A DNA stretch of 9,175 nt. Source: Candidatus Kuenenia stuttgartensis. GTDB lineage: Bacteria > Planctomycetota > Planctomycetia > Isosphaerales > Isosphaeraceae. The DNA is taken from assembly GCA_945874095.1 (NCBI GenBank), contig CAMCFM010000133.1, positions 1-9,175 of the forward strand, in the 5' to 3' direction. The notes under the pieces are model-generated. The model searched no databases, was not told the origin of the DNA, and saw nothing but the letters and a program-made list of their open reading frames with translations. How positions within the stretch are numbered: the stretch's first letter is position 1; every line of letters starts with the position of its first letter. Below are positions 1-7,400 of this stretch, piece after piece. Both the position numbers and the translations under genes were made by a program.

Positions 1-1142
1 TCCCTAGTGATGTTCGTAGCGGCCAAGTGTCGTAACTGGTTTGGACTCCAAGGGGGAACCCCGGCCCGCTCGCACGCCCGCTCTATAGCCCGGCCATACG
101 TCCCCACCTGATAACACGCCCCGGCCTTGATCTTGGGGGCCGGTTTAGAGCGATCCACTTGTGAAGGTTGGATTTTCGTTTTCCGACGGTTCCGCATATC
201 CGCCCGGTGGAGTTCCACGGCGGTTTCCGGTGAAAATAGAAACGCGTTCGGCGTTTCAGGTTGTAACCACTCCACCACAATAGCCTTAGCTTGTGGCCCA
301 AAGAACACCCGACGTTTCTTGCCATGATGTTCGGTCTTGTGGTGGATTGGTCGATATTCCCAAACATCATCCGTACGGATCAAATCGACGGTTTTGAGTT
401 TGCAAACTTCCCCCGGTCTCATGCCTGTTAAGAGTTGAACTTGCAACATGGCCCATATGGTGGACGATGCATGTTCTTTAATAGCCAACACATCCGATTC
501 AGGGGCCGGGCGTATGGGTTCCGGTTCACGGGCCACGGTTCGCCCCCGACGTAGACCATCGACCACGGCCAAATCCATCGCCACTTGGGCGGGTATCAGA
601 CTTTCCCGCGCAGCCCACTTGAACATCCGCCGAATCAGATTGACCCGTTTGTTGACGGTGGAGCGGGCCAACCCTGAACGGATAAGGTGGTCTTGTAGGG
701 TTTTAAGATTGGCGGGTTTGAAGGCGTCCCCCGCAAAATCTCCAAATAGGCGACGTAGGGGGCGTAGTGCATCTTTGATGTTATCCGATTCCCCTGTTGG
801 GGTTCCGTCGGGGCGTCTGTAATAGCCAATGGCGAATTCCAGATAGTGAACCGCCATCTCAACGATGGATACCCGCCCGACTTCCAAGGTGGGTTTCTGG
901 CGTTTCGGTTTGGGCGTTTTCCGCCCGACTTGTAACCATTGGGCTATCTCGCGTTCGTACATCACTTTGGATTCGGGGGAACCGTAAACACCAAGGTGGA
1001 TTTCCCGCCCGTTCAAGACAACGCGGGCGTAGTTTTTCTTGTGGCGACGATACTTGGGAACCTTCATGCCAATGGACTCCGCTAATTTCGAAACGGGGGA
1101 ATCCCCCGATTTCCGAGCGGCATAAAGGCTATTTTCATCCAT
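1..1142 (-). CDS. Tyrosine recombinase / phage-type integrase, 3' end off the window
   Basis: Site-specific recombinase that would integrate or excise a mobile element by DNA strand exchange. About 380 residues are visible from the ATG at 1142; the frame is open to the left edge, so the C-terminus, including the expected Tyr nucleophile, is not seen. Residues about 26-75 (KYRRHKK...NGREIHLGVYGS) match the N-terminal arm-binding region typical of planctomycete integrases. Residues about 90-200 are a helical core-binding domain. The catalytic domain shows box I LLTGMRPGEV with Arg242, a Lys-rich hairpin HHKTEHHGKK (269-276), and box II PNQLRHLAAT with Arg371 and His372. Asn368 sits where the first His of H-x-x-R is usual. 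An internal start at Met26 is possible; the 1142 start has a weak GTGGA upstream. It lies 45 bp downstream of the tRNA-Gly 3' end, same strand, and is rich in GGG glycine codons (13 of 23), unlike katG. Family call is firm; target site is inferred. Confidence 0.9.
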   Translation of the reverse strand, partial: MDENSLYAARKSGDSPVSKLAESIGMKVPKYRRHKKNYARVVLNGREIHLGVYGSPESKVMYEREIAQWLQVGRKTPKPKRQKPTLEVGRVSIVEMAVHYLEFAIGYYRRPDGTPTGESDNIKDALRPLRRLFGDFAGDAFKPANLKTLQDHLIRSGLARSTVNKRVNLIRRMFKWAARESLIPAQVAMDLAVVDGLRRGRTVAREPEPIRPAPESDVLAIKEHASSTIWAMLQVQLLTGMRPGEVCKLKTVDLIRTDDVWEYRPIHHKTEHHGKKRRVFFGPQAKAIVVEWLQPETPNAFLFSPETAVELHRADMRNRRKTKIQPSQVDRSKPAPKIKAGACYQVGTYGRAIERACERAGVPPWSPNQLRHLAATNITR

Positions 1143-1187
1143 CGCATGGTTTCCACAAGTTGCTATCAGGTAATTACTTACAATGAA

Positions 1188-1259
<72 letters not shown>

Positions 1260-1265
1260 GTGATT

Positions 1266-1297
1266 AATATAATGCCTCATAGAACGTGTACTGTCAA
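1266..1297 (-). promoter_or_regulatory. Probable promoter of tRNA-Gly(CCC)
   Basis: On the minus strand a perfect -35 TTGACA lies at 1297-1292. Candidate -10 hexamers are CATTAT (1274-1269, 17-bp spacer) and TATATT (1271-1266, 20-bp spacer). Either would start transcription at or a few bases before the tRNA 5' end at 1259. Which -10 is used cannot be settled by eye. No T-rich hairpin is seen between the tRNA and the integrase, so read-through into the integrase is possible. Confidence 0.6.
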
Positions 1298-1332
1298 GAC
1301 GAAACTCGCCAAGGAATTAACGACTCCAATAC

Positions 1333-1360
1333 TTGACTCTGTCAAAAAAATGACTATCAT
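1333..1360 (+). promoter_or_regulatory. Sigma-70-like promoter of the furA-katG operon
   Basis: The -35 TTGACT (1333-1338) and -10 TATCAT (1355-1360) are separated by 16 bp, each with one mismatch to the housekeeping consensus. The expected start, about 7 nt after the -10, falls at 1367-1368, which is the A of the furA ATG, so the mRNA is predicted to be leaderless. The -35 lies inside a small perfect inverted repeat, TTGAC-tct-GTCAA (1333-1345). The promoter is divergent from the tRNA-Gly promoter. Confidence 0.65.
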
Positions 1361-1371
1361 AAAATTCATGA
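1357..1371. promoter_or_regulatory. Candidate FurA/PerR operator (7-1-7 inverted repeat)
   Basis: TCATAAA-A-TTCATGA is a 7-1-7 inverted repeat with six of seven pairs matching. This is the same geometry as the known PerR box (TTATAAT-N-ATTATAA), with 9 of 14 half-site positions identical. It covers the last four bases of the -10, the predicted transcript start and the furA ATG. Bound regulator would block RNA polymerase, and metal oxidation by peroxide would release it. The repeat is seen in sequence; the operator role is inferred from the adjacent regulator. Confidence 0.5.
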
Positions 1372-1826
1372 GTGATGAAAAGTTCGAAATCCTTCGTAGG
1401 CATCGTATTCAAATCACGGCCCAGCGGTTGGCGGTCCTGCGGGCTGTCTCGAAATGGCCACACTGCACTGCCGACGTTGTTGCGGAAAAGGTCCGTTCCG
1501 AAATTGGGACTATCTCTCGACAGGCAGTCTATGACGTCTTAGGCGTTCTGGTCGACAAGGGCATCATTCGACGAATCGAACCCGCTGGATCTCCAGCCCT
1601 TTATGAAGATCGCGTCGGCGACAATCATCACCATCTGATTTGTCGCAAATGTGGTAAAACCGTCGACGTAAATTGCTCTGCCGGAAAGACTCCTTGCCTC
1701 ACACCTGACGAGAAGATGGGCTACGAGGTCGATGAAGCGGAACTGATATTTTGGGGCACTTGTCCAGAGTGCATAAAGGCAAATCTGGAACTGATCCAGC
1801 AACATAACTCACCATTACCCACCTAG
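1368..1826 (+). CDS. furA: FurA/PerR-type peroxide-sensing transcriptional repressor
   Basis: Cytoplasmic Fur-family repressor, 152 residues from the ATG at 1368, a normal length. Residues 1-75 form the winged helix (ITAQRLAVLRAV; recognition segment SRQAVYDVL); 76-152 are the dimerisation and metal domain. Structural zinc ligands are C92/C95 (CRKC) and C132/C135 (CPEC). The regulatory metal ligands of Bacillus PerR (H37, D85, H91, H93, D104) all align: H32, D81, H87, H89, D100. Asp rather than Glu at the last position is the hallmark of peroxide sensors. The stretch from RVGDNHHH to the second CxxC, with extra Cys103 and Cys110, closely resembles actinobacterial FurA, which likewise precedes katG. 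The frame is open back to a GTG at 1260, but that extension crosses the divergent tRNA promoter and both elements of its own promoter, so 1368 is preferred. The stop is 16 bp before katG. perR would be an equally fair symbol. Confidence 0.93.
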   Translation: MSDEKFEILRRHRIQITAQRLAVLRAVSKWPHCTADVVAEKVRSEIGTISRQAVYDVLGVLVDKGIIRRIEPAGSPALYEDRVGDNHHHLICRKCGKTVDVNCSAGKTPCLTPDEKMGYEVDEAELIFWGTCPECIKANLELIQQHNSPLPT

Positions 1827-1830
1827 AATC

Positions 1831-1835
1831 AGGAA
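1831..1835 (+). promoter_or_regulatory. Ribosome binding site of katG
   Basis: AGGAA sits 7 bp before the katG ATG, within the 16-bp gap after the furA stop. It supports the 1843 start and separate ribosome entry on a shared mRNA. In contrast, furA has no such site. Confidence 0.7.
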
Positions 1836-1842
1836 CAAATCC

Positions 1843-4020
1843 ATGTCAGAAACCGCAAGCAAATGTCCGTTCCAACAAGCCGCCAGTACAGGTACGACAA
1901 ATCGTGACTGGTGGCCTAATGAACTCAGACTCGAAATTTTGCACCAGCATTCCCTCAATTCCAACCCGATGGGTGCGAACTTCAGTTACTCTAAGGAGTT
2001 CCAAAGTCTTGATTTAGAGGCCGTAAAAAAAGATATCGCGTCGCTCATGACCGACTCGCAAGACTGGTGGCCTGCAGACTTTGGCCACTATGGCCCTTTG
2101 TTCGTTCGCATGGCATGGCACAGCGCAGGCACCTATCGGACCGGCGATGGTCGTGGTGGAGCGGGGAGAGGTCAGCAGCGTTTTGCTCCCTTGAATAGCT
2201 GGCCTGATAATGTCAGCCTCGACAAAGCTCGCAGACTTATCTGGCCTATCAAGCAGAAATATGGTCGAAAGATTTCATGGGCTGACCTGATCATCCTGAC
2301 CGGCAACGTCGCTCTCGAAACGATGGGGTTCAAGCCCTTCGGCTTCGCCGGCGGTCGTGAAGACGTCTGGGAACCTGATCAAGATGTGTATTGGGGAACT
2401 GAGACGACCTGGCTGGGCGATAATCGCTATAAAGACGATCGCAATCTCGAAAATCCGCTTGCAGCCGTGCAGATGGGCCTGATTTATGTGAACCCTGAAG
2501 GCCCGAATGGGGAACCTGATCCAGTCGCATCCGCTCGAGATATTCGCGAAACCTTCGCCCGTATGGCGATGGACGACGCCGAGACCGTTGCTCTGATTGC
2601 AGGTGGCCACACCTTTGGCAAGACTCATGGCGCTGGATCCGCATCGCACGTCGGTCCTGAACCAGATGTCGCAGGCCTGGAAGAACAAGGGCTGGGATGG
2701 AAAAGCAGCTTTGGTACCGGCAAGGGCCCTGACACCATAACGAGTGGCCTGGAGGTGACTTGGACCACAACTCCAACGAAGTGGAGCAACGACTATTTCG
2801 AGAACCTGTTCCATTACGAATGGGAACTTACCACGAGTCCAGCTGGTGCTCACCAATGGGTGGCCAAGGGAGCGGGCGAGACCATCCCTCACGCTTTCGA
2901 CCCGTCCAAGAAGCTCCTGCCGACCATGCTCACTACAGATCTGGCCCTGAGATTTGATCCCGCTTACGAGAAGATTTCTCGTCATTTTATGGACAATCCC
3001 GACCAGTTCGCCGACGCTTTCGCCCGAGCCTGGTTCAAATTGACCCACCGCGACATGGGCCCACGGGCTCGTTATCTCGGCCCTGATGTTCCATCAGAAG
3101 TCCTCATCTGGCAGGATCCAATCGACGTTGTCAATCACAAGTTGATTGATGATCAGGACATTGCATCTCTCAAGACGATTGTATTAAGTGCCGGTCTCAC
3201 TGTCGCAGATCTGGTTTCCACAGCGTGGGCGTCCGCCTCCACTTTCAGAGGCTCCGACAAACGCGGAGGTGCGAACGGAGCCCGTATTCGGCTCGCTCCT
3301 CAAAAGGATTGGGAAGTCAACCAGCCTGCCCAACTGGCAAAGGTTCTCGAGACTCTGGAACGCATTCAGGCCCAGTTCAATAGCAATCAGACCGGCGACA
3401 AGCAGGTTTCTCTAGCAGACTTGATCGTTCTGGCAGGCAGTGCAGCCATCGAACAAGCTTCGAAAAACGCCGGTTTAAGCGTGACTGTTCCGTTCTCTCC
3501 AGGCCGGATGGACGCTTCGTCCGAACAGACCGACGTGGCTTCTTTCACTGTACTTGAACCAATCGCCGACGGGTTCCGTAATTATCTGAAGGGTAAATAC
3601 ACAGTTTCGGCTGAATCTCTACTCATTGATAAAGCGCAATTACTGACCCTCTCTGCACCTGAAATGACAGTTCTCGTGGGCGGCTTGCGGGCTCTGAATT
3701 CAAACGTCAAAGCCTCACAAAACGGTGTATTCACAGATCGCCCAGAGGTTCTGACCAATGACTTCTTCGTAAATCTGCTGGACATGAGTACCGAGTGGAA
3801 AGCGGTTTCAGATGAGGCCGATTTGTTCGAAGGCCGCGATCGCAAAACCGGTGCAGTCAAGTGGACCGGCACACGCGTCGATCTGATCTTTGGCTCGAAC
3901 GCCCAACTTCGCGCATTGGCTGAAGTGTACGGGAGTTCCGATGCCCATGAAAAGTTCGTCCATGACTTTATCAAAGCATGGAACAAGGTGATGAACCTGG
4001 ATCGATTCGACCTCAATTGA
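1843..4020 (+). CDS. katG: Bifunctional catalase-peroxidase KatG
   Basis: Cytoplasmic haem enzyme that degrades hydrogen peroxide by catalase and peroxidase reactions. Its 725 residues match the usual length, with an active N-terminal peroxidase domain and a degenerate C-terminal copy from about residue 430. The distal haem triad is R89, W92, H93 (VRMAWHSAGTYRTG). The proximal ligand is H256 (GGHTFGKTHG). The Met-Tyr-Trp crosslink needed for catalase activity is predicted as M241-Y215-W92 (FARMAMDD, LIYVNPEG). The mobile Arg of the family lies in ARYLGPDVPSE, and the Ser corresponding to Mycobacterium Ser315 is kept (TITSGLEV). No signal peptide is seen. It begins 16 bp after furA with a good AGGAA site, so it is probably cotranscribed and controlled by peroxide through FurA. 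No key residue is missing. Identification is secure. Confidence 0.98.
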   Translation: MSETASKCPFQQAASTGTTNRDWWPNELRLEILHQHSLNSNPMGANFSYSKEFQSLDLEAVKKDIASLMTDSQDWWPADFGHYGPLFVRMAWHSAGTYRTGDGRGGAGRGQQRFAPLNSWPDNVSLDKARRLIWPIKQKYGRKISWADLIILTGNVALETMGFKPFGFAGGREDVWEPDQDVYWGTETTWLGDNRYKDDRNLENPLAAVQMGLIYVNPEGPNGEPDPVASARDIRETFARMAMDDAETVALIAGGHTFGKTHGAGSASHVGPEPDVAGLEEQGLGWKSSFGTGKGPDTITSGLEVTWTTTPTKWSNDYFENLFHYEWELTTSPAGAHQWVAKGAGETIPHAFDPSKKLLPTMLTTDLALRFDPAYEKISRHFMDNPDQFADAFARAWFKLTHRDMGPRARYLGPDVPSEVLIWQDPIDVVNHKLIDDQDIASLKTIVLSAGLTVADLVSTAWASASTFRGSDKRGGANGARIRLAPQKDWEVNQPAQLAKVLETLERIQAQFNSNQTGDKQVSLADLIVLAGSAAIEQASKNAGLSVTVPFSPGRMDASSEQTDVASFTVLEPIADGFRNYLKGKYTVSAESLLIDKAQLLTLSAPEMTVLVGGLRALNSNVKASQNGVFTDRPEVLTNDFFVNLLDMSTEWKAVSDEADLFEGRDRKTGAVKWTGTRVDLIFGSNAQLRALAEVYGSSDAHEKFVHDFIKAWNKVMNLDRFDLN

Positions 4021-4052
4021 CGCAGATATCAGAATAAATCGACAGAACGACC

Positions 4053-4093
4053 GGAACCAGCGGACGGCTTATGACCACCGCTGGTCCAATTTT
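4053..4093 (+). terminator. Probable terminator of the furA-katG operon
   Basis: Perfect 8-bp stem ACCAGCGG/CCGCTGGT (4056-4063 with 4078-4085), extended by GG/CC if one A bulges, with a 14-nt loop. It is followed by AATTTT. It begins 32 bp after the katG stop. The T-run is short and set off by two A, so termination strength is uncertain. Confidence 0.55.
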
Positions 4094-4311
4094 CATAATC
4101 GAGCCAGATTCGTACGCCCTGCCCTACCCTCGACCGATTGAACGAATTGTAACGCATATTCAGGACAAGAAAAGTTCGAGAGGCCCCTAACATCGAAATT
4201 ATTGATGAATTTAGACGCTCCCATCGACGAGACCCTAGCGGAAACTCAAGCAGTTGAGCTTCCTAAAGCGATGAACTTACTAGGTTCTAGTCCACTGAAT
4301 CGAACAATCCT

Positions 4312-4344
4312 TTGACTTGAATCGTAATAGATCATGTCTACATA
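4312..4344 (+). promoter_or_regulatory. Weak promoter candidate for the cyclophilin gene
   Basis: TTGACT at 4312-4317 and an overlapping TTGAAT at 4317-4322 are possible -35 elements. TACATA at 4339-4344 lies 16 bp after TTGAAT. Neither pairing is strong, and the true promoter may lie elsewhere in this gap. A start near 4351 would give a leader of about 115 nt to the ATG at 4468. Confidence 0.3.
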
Positions 4345-4456
4345 TGTCTCCAAATCACAGCATGCATCTAATCACGCTTGCCTTTGCTCTTGAAGAACCA
4401 CATAATGGATAAGCAAGGGCATTGCAGTCACGAATCGAATCCAAAGAGCACACGAT

Positions 4457-4460
4457 GGAG
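4457..4460 (+). promoter_or_regulatory. Ribosome binding site deciding the cyclophilin gene start
   Basis: GGAG sits 7 bp before the ATG at 4468, the best-placed site among the possible starts. The earlier in-frame ATG at 4405 has only a GAAG-like stretch, and the TTG at 4378 has none. Starting at 4468 also puts the planctomycete signature at residues 11-24, its usual place near the N-terminus. Confidence 0.55.
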
Positions 4461-4467
4461 TAGTTCG

Positions 4468-7400
4468 ATGAAAGCTCGGAAAAATTCACGAAGGTTTCCT
4501 CTCGGCTTGGATAAGCTCGAAGACCGCGCACTGATGGCCGCACCTGTGCTTGCAGTGATTCCAAATGCGCAAGTCCCTGCATCAAAAACTTTTATGCTTC
4601 CTGTGACCGCCACAGACTCAGACGGCGATCCGCTGACTTACACCGTGACATCCGATAACGGAACGGTCCTTTCAACGGTTCGAACCGGGCACCCCTATCT
4701 GAAAATGTCGGTCGCTAATTACGGCGACATGATCTTTCAATTATTCGATGATATCGCCCCAACCACAGTCAATACCATTGCTGGACTAGCCAATAACGGG
4801 GCCTATAATGGTCTGATCTTCCACCGGGTGATTCAGAATTTCATGATTCAAGGTGGCGATCCGAATGGGACCGGCACCGGTAGTCTGCTAGGCTCATCCC
4901 AATTTAATGATGAGTTTTCACCTGAAGCGATTTTCTCAGGGACTGGCCAGTTGGCCATGGCGAATTCTGGCAAAGATACCAACGGTTCGCAATTTTTTAT
5001 CACCAGCGGCCCTCAAAGATTCCTCGATTTTAATCACGCCATCTTCGGGCAGCTGGTTCGTGGTTTCGATGTTCAGCAAGCCATCAGCGCAGTACCGGTC
5101 AATGGGAGTTCCAAGCCATTGACATCCGTCGTAATCACATCGATGTCATTGGTCAATAACGCAACAGACACTGTGATACAGCTAAAATCGACAGGTGTCG
5201 GAACCACTCGTTTCACAGTCACGGTTTCCGATGGTAAAGGCGGCACGGACTCAAAAACATTTACAGCCACCAGCGCAACAGATACAACCAACGATCCACC
5301 GATTCTTGGGCCTGTAACAAATCAGGTGACATATACCAATACGTCTCTTAATATAAATCTCTCGGCATTCGACTATGAAAATAATCCACTGACTTATGGT
5401 GCACAATTTGCTGACGCAACGCCACCCGGCACATTTAATATCACTGGCAATGTGGTGACAGTCACTCCAAATACCGGGTATAAAGGAACGTTTGGATTTT
5501 ATTTTGGTGTCAAAGAAACAAGTGCCACAACACGCGGAAGCACCTCTTCGCCATGGGATCTGCAAGCCATCCAGATCACGGTAGGAGATCCATTTTCGAT
5601 TGCAACACAGGCCGTGGATATCCAGGAAGGTGCAACTCTCTCAAATACAGTCATTTCAAAGTTTACACCCTTGAAGCCAAAGTCTGCCGCAAGTTATACC
5701 GCTACCATTGACTGGGGCGATGGCAGAATTGATAACGGAGTCGTTGCTGCAGTGGGCGACGGTTCATATACTGTCAAAGGCACCGGTATTTATCAGAGAT
5801 ACGGCACTTACCCAATCGCAATATCTGTCAAAGACAATATTGACAATGTTTCGATCTCAGGATCCACCACCGCAACCATTACCGATGCACCAGTTTCAGT
5901 TCTTTTCGTAACACCTGTCCGACCCAGTGGATCAGGCGTGATTAATGGAACTTTGGCTGAAATTACCGATAATAATCCGGCAGGGCTTGCTTCAGATCTC
6001 TCCGCTTCAATCAGTTGGGGCGATGGAACTTCTTCCTCAGGTACAATTACGAAGCTGAATGGCAAATTTCTTGTCAGTGGATCAAAAACATACTCGTCCT
6101 TCGGAGATTTCACGATCAGCGTAACGGCAACAAGCTCTGGTAACCAAACGGCATCCGGCTCTGGTTCCATTAATATCGCAAATGCAGCCCCGGTTTTCTC
6201 AGTATTGGACAATCAGTCGGTCATCGTCGGCCGTCCTCTGGTTTTTCAAGCCAAAGCCACAGACTCTGACATCTGGCAGACATTAAATTATCAATTGGCC
6301 GCAAACTCCCCAACTTTTTTAAGCATTCAGCCAGATACAGGAAACATCACGGTAGGAGCAAATGCACCTCTAGGTAGTTATACCTTGACCGTGATTGCAA
6401 ACGATAACGGTACTCCTTCGCAATCCACCCAGAAATCAGTCCAGATACTTGTTGCGGAACCGTTTACAATCGCCACTCAGCCCGTAAATTCCCAAGAAGG
6501 CACATCGCTTGCAAATACAATCGTTACAAAGTTTACTCCTTTAAAACCGAAGACATCTTCAACTTACACAGCCACCATCACCTGGGGAGATGGCAGAATT
6601 GACAACGGCTTTGTCTCTGCACTTGGAGACGGTTCTTATTCTGTCAAAGGAACCGGTATTTATCAGAAATATGGTACTTATCCCATTGCAATCACTGTTA
6701 AAGACGATATTGACAATGTCTCGATCTCAGGTACCACGACTGCGACTGTGACCGATGCACCAATTTCCATGACCTTCGTGAGCCCGATACGCTCCAATGG
6801 CTCTGGCCTGATAAATGGAACTGTGGCTGAAATCACCGATAATAATTCAGCTGGACTTGCATCTGACCTTTCCGCAGTGATCAATTGGGGCGATGGAACT
6901 TCTTCCCCTGGTAACATTACAAAGTCGAATGGCAAGTTTCTTGTGAGTGGGTCAAAAACTTATTCGTCCTTCGGAACTTTCACGATTAGCGTGACGACTT
7001 CGAGCAATGGTAACCAATCAGCATCCACTTCTGGAAATGTGGTTGTCGCCAATTCCGCTCCGATTTTCTCAGCCCTTTCTGACCAGTCCGTCATCGCGGG
7101 AAGTCCTCTGATCTTTCAAGCCAAAGCCACTGACTCTGACAGTTGGCAGACATTAAGCTATCAATTGTCTGGGAATATTCCGAATTTCATCAGCATTCAG
7201 TCCGCCAATGGTAACATCACAGTTTCATCAAATGCAACAATCGGAACCTACAGCGTGACCATTGTTGCAAATGATAACGGTGCCCCATCCCAGTCAGCCA
7301 TCAAAACGGTCCAGATCACGGTAAACCCAGTTCCAGCTCCACCTGCTCTTGTTAAACCTCTGAGTATTACGGCTGTCAGGCTGAAGTCGGGTCAAGTCAC

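Larger units (their letters stand above)
4021..4467. other. Intergenic region between katG and the cyclophilin gene
   Basis: 447 bp without a convincing gene. It holds the katG terminator hairpin near its left end and a weak promoter candidate at about 4312-4344. Minor inverted repeats (CTCAA-gcag-TTGAG near 4243; CTAG-gtt-CTAG near 4281) carry no T-run. A 36-codon frame from 4205 lacks a ribosome site and is treated as chance. The stretch 4405-4467 is in frame with the downstream gene and could be coding if an earlier ATG is used. Confidence 0.6.

Noticed and set aside
448..1186. Plus-strand frames at 448-822 and 797-1186, and minus-strand frames at 83-370 and 635-862.
   Set aside because: They are shadows of the minus-strand integrase, whose own frame carries the family motifs throughout; their translations are low-complexity Arg-rich.
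1260..1367. A 36-residue N-terminal extension of FurA from a GTG at 1260 (or ATG at 1350).
   Set aside because: It crosses the tRNA promoter and furA's own promoter, has no Shine-Dalgarno site, and does not resemble Fur N-termini; the ATG at 1368 fits the family.
2275..3048. 257-codon open frame on the minus strand inside katG (and a 148-codon one at 2330-2776).
   Set aside because: It is fully antisense to the conserved KatG catalytic region, has no recognisable motifs, and is explained by katG codon composition.
4205..4315. 36-codon frame beginning MNLDAPIDE in the katG-cyclophilin gap.
   Set aside because: No ribosome site, no promoter close by, no family resemblance; this length is expected by chance.
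5808..6935. Similar minus-strand frames at 5808-6212 and 6678-6935.
   Set aside because: They resemble each other only because they lie antisense to the two copies of the 870-bp duplication.
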